A DNA stretch of 25,961 nt from Hyphomicrobiales bacterium (GCA_027067085.1 JAMOMM010000473.1:1-25961), one strand, 5' to 3'; positions 1 through 8,182 are shown, counted from the stretch's first letter. The notes: generated from the sequence alone by a model not told the origin. Numbers and translations are program-made.

Positions 1-600
1 CCCACGATCAAGCTGCCTTGTTTGCCCGCGATCAATCCATAAAGTTCGCTTCGATAGATTTTGTAAAAAGCGCCTATCGTGACTAATCAAAACCACTGCA
101 CAGCGCAATTTTGTCAATACTTTTTCAAGCTGTTCAATCGCGGGCAAGTCAAGGTGGTTGGTTGGTTCGTCTAACAATAATATATCAGGTTTTGGCGCTA
201 AAACGCTGGCCAAGGACACTCTGCGCATTTCACCGCCAGAAAGTTTTTGCGGGTCTTCGTCCCCGTTCATACCAAAGTCTTCTAGCAAACGAATGGCCTG
301 ATATTCTTCATCACCAGGCGCTAGTTGAGATTGAACAACTTCCAGCGTTGTTTTAAATTTGGAAAAATCTGGTTCTTGCGCCATGTAGCGCACGGTTGTT
401 CCAGGTTTAAAAAAGCGCTCGCCACTATCTGCTTCAATCATACCTGCTGCAATTTTCAGCAAGGTTGATTTGCCAGAGCCATTACGGCCAACAAGGCATA
501 AGCGATCAAACGGCATCACAGTAAGTTCTGCGCCCGTTAAAAGCGGTGTGCCACCAAATGTCAGGTGGATATTTTGTAGTGTCAATAAAGGTGGTGCCAT
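1..600 (-). CDS. ABC-F family ATP-binding protein, N-terminal 200 residues (3' end outside window)
   Basis: This is the first nucleotide-binding domain of a soluble ABC-F ATPase (Uup/EttA-like), a family of duplicated ABC ATPases without membrane domains that act on ribosomes. The reading frame is open from an ATG at 600 down to the window edge. Visible motifs are Walker A GRNGSGKS (residues 38-45), signature LSGGE (120-124), Walker B LLLDEP followed by TNHLD (about 141-151) and the switch region SHDRRFL (173-179). Family members are usually 520-630 residues, so the linker and second ATPase domain lie off the left edge. The motif LLLDEPTNHLD is typical of ABC-F proteins rather than transporters. 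Which ABC-F subgroup it belongs to cannot be decided from this half; Uup-like is my best guess. Confidence 0.9.
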   Translation of the reverse strand, partial: MAPPLLTLQNIHLTFGGTPLLTGAELTVMPFDRLCLVGRNGSGKSTLLKIAAGMIEADSGERFFKPGTTVRYMAQEPDFSKFKTTLEVVQSQLAPGDEEYQAIRLLEDFGMNGDEDPQKLSGGEMRRVSLASVLAPKPDILLLDEPTNHLDLPAIEQLEKVLTKLRCAVVLISHDRRFLQNLSKRTLWIDRGQTRQLDRG

Positions 601-615
601 AATGGCCACTTAATA

Positions 616-652
616 GAACACAATTGCCGCAATGGATACAGCAATCGTGTTC
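616..652. other. Intergenic hairpin between the rhodanese gene and the ABC-F gene
   Basis: GAACACAATTGC (616-627) can pair with GCAATCGTGTTC (641-652) through 12 positions with a single A/C mismatch and a 13-base loop. It lies in the 78-bp gap between the rhodanese stop and the ABC-F start. On the minus strand no run of T follows, so it is not a standard Rho-independent terminator. It could be a processing or stability element, or a protein-binding site. Confidence 0.45.
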
Positions 653-678
653 ATCATCTGTAAATCTACGTGTAAGGC

Positions 679-1134
679 TTACTTTGCATCAATATTGATT
701 TTTTTAATCGGCAAACCGCGTGGAATCCAGCCCTTACCATTTGGGCCACCAACCATGCCTTCAGCAACAGAGACCACATTACCATATCCACGTTTTAGCA
801 ATTCTTTTTGGATATAAGCAGATCGTGCACCCGTCGCACAAATAAGAGCAATTTTTTTAGATTTATCACCACCAATTGCTTTATCTAGCTTAGCTAGAAA
901 TCCGCCTTCATGCATTGAAATAGGAACAGCACCCTCAGCAATGCCTGTTTCTTTCCATTCCATGGGATGACGAACATCAACCAGCACTGCCGATTTATTC
1001 TTCACTTCCTTTTGCGCTTCAAGCGCCGTCATTATTGGGTTTTTAGCAAAAGCAACTTGTGAAAAACTTGTAACACCTAAGCTTGCGACACATAACGCTC
1101 CAACAACGGAACGGCGTGAAATTGTTTTATTCAT
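679..1134 (-). CDS. Exported rhodanese-domain protein
   Basis: A single rhodanese (sulfurtransferase-like) domain of 151 residues behind an export signal. The N-terminus has a twin arginine (SRRSVVG, residues 6-12), a hydrophobic stretch and a likely cleavage after AFA at about residue 30, suggesting export to the periplasm, possibly by Tat. The active-site loop is CATGAR with the catalytic Cys at about 99, and the DVRHPMEW segment (53-60) is the usual first rhodanese signature. The ATG at 1134 has an AAGAAG ribosome-binding site directly upstream. It may move sulfane sulfur or act as a periplasmic thiol protein; the substrate is unknown. It is divergent from the DUF3095 gene across about 120 bp. 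Confidence 0.85.
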   Translation of the reverse strand: MNKTISRRSVVGALCVASLGVTSFSQVAFAKNPIMTALEAQKEVKNKSAVLVDVRHPMEWKETGIAEGAVPISMHEGGFLAKLDKAIGGDKSKKIALICATGARSAYIQKELLKRGYGNVVSVAEGMVGGPNGKGWIPRGLPIKKINIDAK

Positions 1135-1254
1135 CTTCTTAACTCACTAAATATTTATATGATGCCCATTAGATAGTACCACCCGCGCCTTATCCCAAGT
1201 CACAATTGAGTGTTACGTATGGACAAAAAGACGCGTTTCGCCCACTGTTTCCGA

Positions 1255-2457
1255 ATGACCACACATTTTTATGAACAGTTAGCCAGCTTTACTGATTTTT
1301 CTGGTTTTACGGACTTTTCGTCCTACAGCAAAATTCCCGACGACTGGATTGTGCTCATTTCCGATGTCATTGGATCAACCGTTGCCATTAAAGAAGGACG
1401 CTACAAAGACGTTAATATGGTCGGCGCGGCATCCATCACTTGCATTCTCAACGCCTGCGATGATGTCGCGGTTCCTTTCGTGTTTGGCGGCGATGGTAGC
1501 ACCATCGTTGTTCCACCTGCCCTATTTGATAAAACCGCCAACGCTTTAATTGCCTTGCAAGCAAAATCAAAAGACATTTTCAAACTCAACCTGCGAATTG
1601 GGGCTGTATCGATTAGCGACCTTCGTCAAAAGGGCGTTGATGTAAAGGTGCGAAAATATGAACTCAGCAAAGGCAACTTTTTAGCCATGTTTGCAGGCGG
1701 TGGCCTTGAGTTGGCCGATGATCTCCTAAAGGACCCGAAAAAACCAAATCCTTATCACCTGCAACCTGACCCTAAAATTGGCGAACCTGATTTAGATGGC
1801 TTATCGTGTCGTTGGGAACCGCTATCGGCTGCAAACGGCATTATGCTCACCATGATGGTGAAAGCTTATGGCAAATCACAAACCGAGGAAACCGACCAGC
1901 TTTCCCACATCATGGGCAAAATTGAAAGCATTGTCGGGCGCGTAACGGGTACGGCTGCTCCTGCAAAAAAACAAACAATGAAATACCGCTGGCCGCCGCG
2001 CAGCTTAATGCAAGAAGCCAATATTATGGGCCGAAAATCCACCCCCAATAAAAGCTATTTACGTAAGTTAGGCCGCGTTGCATTCACTTCTTTAGTTCAG
2101 CTTTGGTGTGAACGATTTGGCAAAAAGGCGGGTGATTACGATGGCGCAAACTATTCAAACGAGATCAGAACCAACACAGACTTTCGCAAGTTCGATGGCA
2201 TCTTGCGCATGGTGCTGGATGTCACCCCAGACCAAGCCAGCAAAATTGAAACCTATTTGCAGAACGAGTATGACAGACAAAACCTCGCTTTTGGCATTCA
2301 TACCGCCGACAAAGCTTTAATGACCTGCTTGGTATTCAGTCTTAATCAATCCGAACATGTTCACTTTATCGATGGCTCAAATGGTGGCTTTGCACTCGCA
2401 GCCATTGGATTTAAAAATCAAATTAAGCATCTTGAGAATACAAAAAGTCACACATAA
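1255..2457 (+). CDS. DUF3095 family protein, cyclase-like N-terminal domain
   Basis: The protein matches the DUF3095 family, which has no established function. The N-terminus FYEQLASFTDF followed by PDDWIVLISDVIGST is the usual family opening. Two motifs resemble the metal-binding aspartates of class III nucleotidyl cyclases: SDVIGST and, 43 residues later, FGGDGST, followed by LRIGAV. That spacing is close to the cyclase norm, so I infer a cyclase-like fold; whether it is catalytic is open. No signal peptide or membrane segment is visible. The frame is open from a GTG at 1210 and an ATG at 1219. I prefer the ATG at 1255 because it starts just before the conserved FY, but none of the three has a strong ribosome-binding site. 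With the 1255 start the product has 400 residues. Confidence 0.8.
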   Translation: MTTHFYEQLASFTDFSGFTDFSSYSKIPDDWIVLISDVIGSTVAIKEGRYKDVNMVGAASITCILNACDDVAVPFVFGGDGSTIVVPPALFDKTANALIALQAKSKDIFKLNLRIGAVSISDLRQKGVDVKVRKYELSKGNFLAMFAGGGLELADDLLKDPKKPNPYHLQPDPKIGEPDLDGLSCRWEPLSAANGIMLTMMVKAYGKSQTEETDQLSHIMGKIESIVGRVTGTAAPAKKQTMKYRWPPRSLMQEANIMGRKSTPNKSYLRKLGRVAFTSLVQLWCERFGKKAGDYDGANYSNEIRTNTDFRKFDGILRMVLDVTPDQASKIETYLQNEYDRQNLAFGIHTADKALMTCLVFSLNQSEHVHFIDGSNGGFALAAIGFKNQIKHLENTKSHT

Positions 2458-2626
2458 AACTAACTCTTGCGAGATACCCGATAAATATCGTATTCTAGGG
2501 CCTCGAAAAGGCAGAAAATCGACTTAACACTGCTCATTTATCTATCAACATAGCAACCAACTACATATAGGCTGAAAGTTTAGCCGTGTAACAAATTGGT
2601 ATGCACAAATTATAAAGGGTCATATT

Positions 2627-2980
2627 GTGTCCCCCAAGAAGACCACCCCCTCACTTTCAAAACTCGTGAAAGAAGCCCTCGAGGACGCTAAAGGCGAAGA
2701 TATTGTTTCTGTCGCCTTAGACGGAAAAACAGCTATAGCCGATGAGATGATTATCGTTTCAGGCCGCTCCAATCGCCATGTTTCTTCAATTGCTGATAAA
2801 TTGGTTGATGTTTTAAAAGAGAACGACTTCCGTGATATTCGCATTGAAGGCCAGCAACACTGCGACTGGGTATTGGTTGATGCTATTGATGTCATCATTC
2901 ATATTTTCAGACCAGAAGTACGGGCATTTTATAACCTTGAAAAACTTTGGTCTGAAGATGCACCAGATGATCGGCGATAA
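2627..2980 (+). CDS. rsfS: Ribosome silencing factor RsfS
   Basis: RsfS (formerly Iojap/YbeB) binds ribosomal protein L14 and blocks joining of the ribosomal subunits when nutrients are short. The 117-residue length is typical. The central segment with the conserved Ser-x-Arg (VSGRSNRHV), the EGQQHCDWVLVD segment and the C-terminal FRPEVRAFYNLEKLW segment are diagnostic. The start is a GTG, preceded by AAAGGG about 8 bases upstream. It is followed by rlmH after 15 bases, a conserved pairing in many bacteria. The usual upstream partner nadD is not here; a DUF3095 gene lies there instead. Confidence 0.95.
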   Translation: MSPKKTTPSLSKLVKEALEDAKGEDIVSVALDGKTAIADEMIIVSGRSNRHVSSIADKLVDVLKENDFRDIRIEGQQHCDWVLVDAIDVIIHIFRPEVRAFYNLEKLWSEDAPDDRR

Positions 2981-2995
2981 GGTAAAACCTAGTCC

Positions 2996-3478
2996 ATGCA
3001 AATCCACATCGGCGCCATAGGTCGGTTAAAAAACGGTCCAGAAAAACAACTCGCGGCGCAATATTTTGACCGAGTAAAGAAATCTGGGCGCGCGGTTGGT
3101 ATTACTGGCCTTGATATTAAAGAATATCCCGAATCTCAAAATTCAACTGATGCCCAGCGCAAAGCTCAAGAAGCTGAAAAACTTCTTGCCGGATGCCCGC
3201 CACAATCAGTGCTTATTGTCCTTGATGAATTTGGCAAAGATGATAGCAGCATAGAGTTTTCAACAATGTTGGCAGAACTAAAAGACGGCGGCACCCAATC
3301 GGTTAGCTTTTTAATTGGGGGACCCGATGGTCATGATGCCCAAGTGCTGGCAAAAGCCACACGAAAAATGGCTATGGGCAAAAAAACCTGGCCACACAGG
3401 CTTGTCCGAATCATGCTAGCAGAGCAAATATATCGAGCAATCACGATTATGCAAAACCACCCGTACCATCGCGCTTAA
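2996..3478 (+). CDS. rlmH: 23S rRNA (pseudouridine1915-N3)-methyltransferase RlmH
   Basis: RlmH is a small SPOUT methyltransferase that uses S-adenosylmethionine to methylate pseudouridine 1915 in helix 69 of 23S rRNA. The 160-residue protein carries the SAM-binding knot motif GGPDGHD (108-114), the LDEFGK segment (76-81; LDERG in most homologues), the RIMLAEQIYRA helix and the characteristic C-terminal NHPYHR. It lies 15 bases behind rsfS and 27 bases ahead of envC, so the genes are probably cotranscribed. An AAGG lies upstream of the ATG. Confidence 0.96.
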   Translation: MQIHIGAIGRLKNGPEKQLAAQYFDRVKKSGRAVGITGLDIKEYPESQNSTDAQRKAQEAEKLLAGCPPQSVLIVLDEFGKDDSSIEFSTMLAELKDGGTQSVSFLIGGPDGHDAQVLAKATRKMAMGKKTWPHRLVRIMLAEQIYRAITIMQNHPYHRA

Positions 3479-3493
3479 TGAGACATCTAAAAA

Positions 3494-3537
3494 GGAGGGG
3501 TTTATTTGCGTTATTTTCTTCATAGACACCCCTTTTT
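3494..3537 (+). promoter_or_regulatory. Possible structure masking the envC ribosome-binding site
   Basis: AGGGGT (3496-3501), overlapping the Shine-Dalgarno sequence of the TTG-started gene, is complementary to ACCCCT (3528-3533), which is followed by four more T. The 26-base loop contains the TTG start codon. The structure could dampen translation initiation. If the true start is the ATG at 3563, it could instead be a weak terminator after rlmH. Confidence 0.25.
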
Positions 3538-4825
3538 CACGACACTTTCCTGCAAGCAGAATATGCAAACCAGCTGCGTTCTTCTGTTCTTGTTAGCTCT
3601 CGGCACTTCAGCGGCGGCTCAAACCAAAAAACCCGACACAGCAACCAACCAAGACCTAAAAGGTCTCAATCGGCAGATTCAACAATCCACTGAGCGTGAA
3701 GGCAAAATTGCAAATGAATTAACCGCCCTTGAACGCGAAGCCAAAGAAATCTCTGAACGCCTGATTGCCCTTGCCAGCAAAACCCAAACCCGCGAAGCCA
3801 ATATATCAATCGGTCTTGAAAAAATAGCCACCTTAAACACCACTGAAAAACAACTCATAGCCAGCCTGAATGTTAAACGCGATGCTTTGGGCGAATTGCT
3901 GGTCGGACTGCAACGCCTTGAGGGCAACCCCCCGCCTCCTTTAGCCGCCCACCCCAGTGATGCCTTGGCAGCGATACGTAGCGCCACCCTTTTTGGCTCA
4001 ATTATTCCAGCTATTAAAGCCGAAACCACCATCCTTCGACGCGAACTGGCAAAACTCCAAAATGTGCGCCAAAAACTCAAAATTGCGCAATCAGACCTGC
4101 AAAAAGACAATAAAACCCTTGATAGCGTCCGCCAAGAATTGCGAAAAGCGTTGGCCCTAAAAAAGAGTTTCGTCAAAAAAACGCAACAACAACTCAAAAA
4201 TGAGCACCTTCGCACCGCCGCTCTTGCCCAGAAGGCTCGAAACCTTAAAGACCTCATTGCGAGGATTAAAAAACAAAAACAACGCCAAGAACAACAGCGT
4301 CTCCTTGCAGAGAAACAAAAAACCGCCGAAGAACGTCGCAAAGAAGCCGCCCGAAAAGCGCGCTTATTGCGGCCAAAAGTAATTTTTTCAAAAGCCGTTG
4401 GGGCGTTAAAATACCCTGCTCAGGGCAGTGTTTTACGTAACTACAATGAAAAAGGTGCTCTTGGCAGCCGGTCAAAGGGCGTTTTCTTAGCAACCCTAAA
4501 ACATGCCCAAGTCACCGCTCCATCAGACGCGGTGGTTGAATTTGCAGGTGAATTCCGTTCATATGGACAATTATTAATATTGAACGTTGGGCAAGGCTAC
4601 CATATGTTACTTGGAGGATTGGAAAAGATTGACGTCCAAACAGGCCAACGAGTTTTCGCTGGCGAACCGATTGGAACGATGGGCACAAGCGCTGCTCGCA
4701 AAACTTTGATTACAGCATCATTGGACGTGAATAAACCAGTACTGTATATAGAATTTAGAAAAAACGGCGGCTCGATTGATCCGACCCGTTGGTGGAACAA
4801 AAACCTTAAAAGGGCTCGTAACTAA
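3506..4825 (+). CDS. EnvC-like murein hydrolase activator (degenerate LytM/M23 domain)
   Basis: The order is an N-terminal export signal, a long Lys/Arg/Gln-rich coiled coil (about residues 45-290) and a C-terminal LytM/M23-type domain (about 310-435). This is the EnvC architecture: periplasmic proteins that switch on cell-wall amidases at division. The positions that hold zinc ligands in active M23 peptidases are replaced: no HxxxD, GGLE in place of the YxHL histidine, and VLYIEFR in place of HxH. It should therefore be a non-catalytic activator. The start is a TTG, chosen because AAAGGAGGGG lies 5 bases upstream and because it adds a basic n-region to the signal peptide. An ATG at 3563 is the alternative. 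The stop overlaps the ctpA start (TAATG). Confidence 0.88.
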   Translation: MRYFLHRHPFFTTLSCKQNMQTSCVLLFLLALGTSAAAQTKKPDTATNQDLKGLNRQIQQSTEREGKIANELTALEREAKEISERLIALASKTQTREANISIGLEKIATLNTTEKQLIASLNVKRDALGELLVGLQRLEGNPPPPLAAHPSDALAAIRSATLFGSIIPAIKAETTILRRELAKLQNVRQKLKIAQSDLQKDNKTLDSVRQELRKALALKKSFVKKTQQQLKNEHLRTAALAQKARNLKDLIARIKKQKQRQEQQRLLAEKQKTAEERRKEAARKARLLRPKVIFSKAVGALKYPAQGSVLRNYNEKGALGSRSKGVFLATLKHAQVTAPSDAVVEFAGEFRSYGQLLILNVGQGYHMLLGGLEKIDVQTGQRVFAGEPIGTMGTSAARKTLITASLDVNKPVLYIEFRKNGGSIDPTRWWNKNLKRARN

Positions 4826-6222
4826 TGCGAAAGAATACTTTAAAATCACTTGGATTGATTGCTATTGGCGCATTTGCCGCTAGTGCAGGTTGGCATGTGT
4901 TATCAGCAGCCACCGCCGCAAACAACAACACCTATCGTCAATTAAATTTATTTGGCGATGTTTTTGACCGTATCCGCGCAGATTATGTTGAAGTACCTGA
5001 TGAAGAAAAGCTGGTAGAAGCAGCCGTCAACGGCATGCTCACTTCGCTTGACCCTCATTCGAGTTATATGAGCCCTAAGCGCTTTAAAGATATGCGCCAA
5101 CAGACACGCGGCGAATTTGGTGGTCTTGGCATTGAAGTAACAATGTCAGATGGGATTATTAAAGTTGTCACCCCAATCGATGATACCCCCGCAGCAAAAG
5201 CAGGTGTTCAAGCCAATGACCTAATCACCCACCTTGATGGTGATCGCGTTCGCGGTATGACGTTGACGCAAGCGGTTGATAAAATGCGTGGCAAGGTTAA
5301 CACAACCCTCACCATCACAGTTATTCGCAAGGGTCACAAAGCGCCGTTCGAAATTAAAATTGTTCGCGATATTATACGCGTAAAATCAGTTAAGTCCTCA
5401 AAAGAGGGCGATATTGGTTATGTCCGTATCACAACCTTTTCTGAGCAAACCCAAATAGGTCTAGATAAAGCAATGAAAAAACTCACCAAAGAAATTGGTA
5501 GCGAGTTAAAAGGCTTTATTATCGACCTTCGCAATAATCCAGGCGGTTTGTTAGACCAAGCCATTTCAGTATCTGACACATTCCTCGAACGCGGCGAAAT
5601 TGTTTCAACCCGTGGGCGCAACGCCTCAGAAACCCAACGTTTCGCGGCACGCGCTGGTGATTTGGCTCATAACAAAAAAATCATCGTCCTTATCAATGGC
5701 GGCTCAGCATCGGCTTCTGAAATTGTTGCAGGCGCATTGCGAGACCACAAGCGCGCGACGATTGTCGGCACTCGCTCATTTGGCAAAGGCTCTGTGCAAT
5801 CAATTATCCCTCTAAACGGTCAAGGCGCAATTCGCCTTACCACGGCGCGTTATTACACCCCATCAGGCACATCAATTCAGGCCAAAGGCATTGTTCCTGA
5901 TATTTTGATTGAACAAGATCTGCCGCCAGAGCTAGCCGCCTTGGTTAAAAAACAAAAAACAGGTGAAGCCAGCCTTAAAGGCCATCTTCAAAACGAAGGC
6001 AAAAAAGGCAAGAAAAAAGAAGAATCTGGATCTTCAGCTTACGTCCCTCGCGACCGCAAACTTGATAAACAGTTTCACGCAGCAATTGATCTGATCCACG
6101 GCGAGAAGGTTGCAACAGTTGTTGAAAAGTACAAACTAAAACCCATTGTTGCTGATAAAAAGACAACCGGCGATAAGGCCGAGAAAAAACAAGAGACAAA
6201 AGAAAAAGAGACAAGTAATTAG
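4825..6222 (+). CDS. ctpA: Carboxy-terminal processing protease CtpA (S41 family)
   Basis: A periplasmic serine/lysine protease of the S41A family that trims or degrades envelope proteins. The 465 residues run: signal peptide or membrane anchor (1-31), a helical segment including DPHSSYM, a PDZ domain (about 97-180; EFGGLGIEV, PAAKAGV) and the protease core (about 190-365). The catalytic serine is in GSASASE (about Ser296) and the lysine in FGKGS (about Lys321), the 25-residue spacing seen in E. coli Prc. The tail after about residue 370 is Lys/Glu-rich and of low complexity. The ATG overlaps the envC stop by one base, so the two are probably translationally coupled; family precedent is turnover of cell-wall enzymes. 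A strong terminator follows. Confidence 0.95.
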   Translation: MRKNTLKSLGLIAIGAFAASAGWHVLSAATAANNNTYRQLNLFGDVFDRIRADYVEVPDEEKLVEAAVNGMLTSLDPHSSYMSPKRFKDMRQQTRGEFGGLGIEVTMSDGIIKVVTPIDDTPAAKAGVQANDLITHLDGDRVRGMTLTQAVDKMRGKVNTTLTITVIRKGHKAPFEIKIVRDIIRVKSVKSSKEGDIGYVRITTFSEQTQIGLDKAMKKLTKEIGSELKGFIIDLRNNPGGLLDQAISVSDTFLERGEIVSTRGRNASETQRFAARAGDLAHNKKIIVLINGGSASASEIVAGALRDHKRATIVGTRSFGKGSVQSIIPLNGQGAIRLTTARYYTPSGTSIQAKGIVPDILIEQDLPPELAALVKKQKTGEASLKGHLQNEGKKGKKKEESGSSAYVPRDRKLDKQFHAAIDLIHGEKVATVVEKYKLKPIVADKKTTGDKAEKKQETKEKETSN

Positions 6223-6254
6223 CCTTTTAATTAACTTGCCGATTTATTCCATTT

Positions 6255-6282
6255 AAGGGGAGCGTTTAGCTCCCCTTTTTAT
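6255..6282 (+). terminator. Rho-independent terminator after ctpA
   Basis: AAGGGGAGC (6255-6263) and GCTCCCCTT (6269-6277) form a perfect 9-bp stem with a 5-base loop (GTTTA), and the run of T continues to about 6280. It ends the rsfS-rlmH-envC-ctpA transcript 33 bases after the ctpA stop. Confidence 0.9.
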
Positions 6283-6297
6283 TTTCGATTTTTTTGT

Positions 6298-6332
6298 ATT
6301 GATTCTTTATACTCAGGGCCGAATCAATTTTT
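6298..6332 (+). other. AT-rich hairpin upstream of the YibQ-like gene
   Basis: ATTGATTC (6298-6305) and GAATCAAT (6321-6328) are a perfect 8-bp inverted repeat with a 15-base loop, followed by several T. It lies 16 bases after the ctpA terminator and about 60 bases before the next start codon. It could be a second weak terminator or an operator; there is no further evidence. Confidence 0.3.
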
Positions 6333-6391
6333 AGATTTGCTCAACCGTTCGTGGTAACGACAAATCTATGCAATAAGGCTTATCGCTTAGT

Positions 6392-7564
6392 ATGCAAGAC
6401 GATCTGAGACAACCACTCAAACGCAAAACGATCCGTGATCGTTTACGCGCCCTGACACCGTCTAAACTACAGCTAGCAAGTACGGTTGCCGTTGTCGTCG
6501 GCGCATCAGCAATGGGCTGGGCTTATATGCAAGATGCCCCATTTGCTGGTGAACCCGTCATCACAATGAAAATCCACCCCTTAGAAAAAATTGTTACGGC
6601 GAGCACCCCAAAGAAAAAGCCAACAGAACCAGTCGAGCCTGAAAATACTATCCCGCCAGAACCAGACCCTGTGGACCTTGCAGCCGATAGGGCCATTATT
6701 TATGGCCAAAAAGTTGCAATTATCGAACGCCCTGGTATGCGAACAGCACGACCGCTGCGCCGCGCGCCCGTTAAAGCGGTAAGTGAACGCGGACCATTTG
6801 GTCTTTTACCGAAAAAATCACGTAACGGTCAGACACCTTTTAAAGTTTATTCAGCAAAAGCAGACCATTCGTTATCTCGTTCAAGCAAACCAAAAATTGC
6901 TGTCGTAATTTCTGGCATGGGTATCAATGCAAAGCTAACAAATCAGGCAATCAAAGAATTACCTGGCCAGATTACCTTCGCATTTGCCCCCTATGGTCGC
7001 TCCATACAACCAACAATCAACAAAGCGCGCGCCCGTGGCCATGAGATCCTGCTTCATTTGCCAATGGAACCTTTTGGCTACCCAGGTGTCAATCCTGGCC
7101 CCAAAACACTCCTTGCCTCAGCTGAAGTGGCTGAAAACCTTAAAAGCCTCCAATGGCTAATGAGCCGTTTTTCAGGTTACACAGGTGTGACCAACTATAT
7201 GGGCGCAAAATTTACATCAGACGGTGGTGCTCTATTACCGGTGTTCTCTCAAATAAAAAACCGCGGATTAGTCTATTTTGATGATGGCTCAAACGATTCA
7301 TCCTTAACCACATCAATTGCCCAAGCCGTCAATCTTTCCACCCGCGCCACAGATGTTGTGATTGATAGCGATCAAACCGCCACTAGTATACAACGCGCTT
7401 TACAACGACTTGAAGATACCGCACGTCGCAAAGGCATCGCGATTGGTTTTGGTACAGGCCTATCAATCACAATTGATACGCTTGAAAGCTGGTCCCGCAC
7501 TTTATCCGACCGCGGCATCGTTCTTGTGCCTTTATCTGTTGCCTATCGTTCTGGACGTTCATAA
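6392..7564 (+). CDS. Divergent polysaccharide deacetylase family protein (YibQ/DUF610-like)
   Basis: A 390-residue protein with one N-terminal membrane segment (about residues 26-47), a Pro/Lys-rich linker (about 60-165) and a C-terminal divergent polysaccharide deacetylase domain starting at PKIAVVISGMGI (about 168). Family landmarks include LHLPMEPFGYP, the GVTNYMGAKFTS segment, LVYFDDGS and the GIAIGFG strand near the end. The family adopts a NodB-like barrel, but its substrate is not established; a periplasmic role in cell-wall metabolism is likely given the anchor and the ctpA/envC neighbours. It is 2 bases from rppH, so the pair is an operon. The ribosome-binding site is weak (AAGG about 16 bases upstream). 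Confidence 0.88.
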   Translation: MQDDLRQPLKRKTIRDRLRALTPSKLQLASTVAVVVGASAMGWAYMQDAPFAGEPVITMKIHPLEKIVTASTPKKKPTEPVEPENTIPPEPDPVDLAADRAIIYGQKVAIIERPGMRTARPLRRAPVKAVSERGPFGLLPKKSRNGQTPFKVYSAKADHSLSRSSKPKIAVVISGMGINAKLTNQAIKELPGQITFAFAPYGRSIQPTINKARARGHEILLHLPMEPFGYPGVNPGPKTLLASAEVAENLKSLQWLMSRFSGYTGVTNYMGAKFTSDGGALLPVFSQIKNRGLVYFDDGSNDSSLTTSIAQAVNLSTRATDVVIDSDQTATSIQRALQRLEDTARRKGIAIGFGTGLSITIDTLESWSRTLSDRGIVLVPLSVAYRSGRS

Positions 7565-7566
7565 AA

Positions 7567-8076
7567 ATGACAAAACAAAAATCTTTACCCACAGCCTACC
7601 GTCCGTGCGTTGGCGTTATGCTACTCAACAAAGAAAATAAGGTTTGGGTTGGACGGCGCATCGCTATTGATAAACACGACGATGAAGGTGCTGGCATGTG
7701 GTGGCAAATGCCTCAAGGTGGCATCGACAAAGGCGAAGACGGTGAAACCGCCGCGCTACGTGAACTGTATGAAGAAACAGGCGTCAAATCAGCTTCAATC
7801 ATTCGCGAAGCCACCACAACATTTAAGTATGACCTACCCGACAAGCTCATTGGCGTAGCGTGGAAGGGAAAATTTCGCGGCCAAGAACAACGCTGGTTTG
7901 CCATACGTTTTGAAGGCGCTGACAGTGAGGTCGATATTTCGGGCCTTGGCCATGCCGCTGAATTTGATGAATGGCGTTGGGCAGATATGAATGAACTACC
8001 AGATTTGATTGTGCCTTTTAAACGTGACGTTTATACAAAAGTCGTTGCCGATTTTTCAAACATTACAGCCCAATAA
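7567..8076 (+). CDS. rppH: RNA pyrophosphohydrolase RppH (Nudix)
   Basis: RppH removes pyrophosphate from the 5' triphosphate of mRNAs, triggering 5'-end-dependent decay. The 169-residue protein begins with YRPCVGVMLLN, typical of RppH/NudH, and has the Nudix box at residues 51-73 (GX5E then RELYEETGV). The preceding MWWQMPQGGID and the later QRWFAIRF and EFDEWRW segments distinguish RppH from other Nudix enzymes. Asymmetric dinucleoside tetraphosphate hydrolase, the older name, is a related activity. The ATG follows the stop of the upstream gene by 2 bases. Confidence 0.93.
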   Translation: MTKQKSLPTAYRPCVGVMLLNKENKVWVGRRIAIDKHDDEGAGMWWQMPQGGIDKGEDGETAALRELYEETGVKSASIIREATTTFKYDLPDKLIGVAWKGKFRGQEQRWFAIRFEGADSEVDISGLGHAAEFDEWRWADMNELPDLIVPFKRDVYTKVVADFSNITAQ

Positions 8077-8182
8077 AATTTTAGAACGCTTCATGTTTTG
8101 TTTGAATCCCAAATGCAACATGACCACAATGATTTCAACCCCTTAAATAAATCATTCTGGTTCAGTATACCTCAGAACGATC

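Noticed and set aside
3679..4341. A 220-codon open frame on the minus strand opposite envC
   Set aside because: It is Ser/Arg/Cys-rich low-complexity sequence that mirrors the Lys/Gln/Ala-rich coiled coil of envC; it has no recognisable domain.
8077..8182. Possible short gene between rppH and mtnP
   Set aside because: The plus-strand frame through here runs into mtnP antisense sequence, has no ribosome-binding site and shows no domain.
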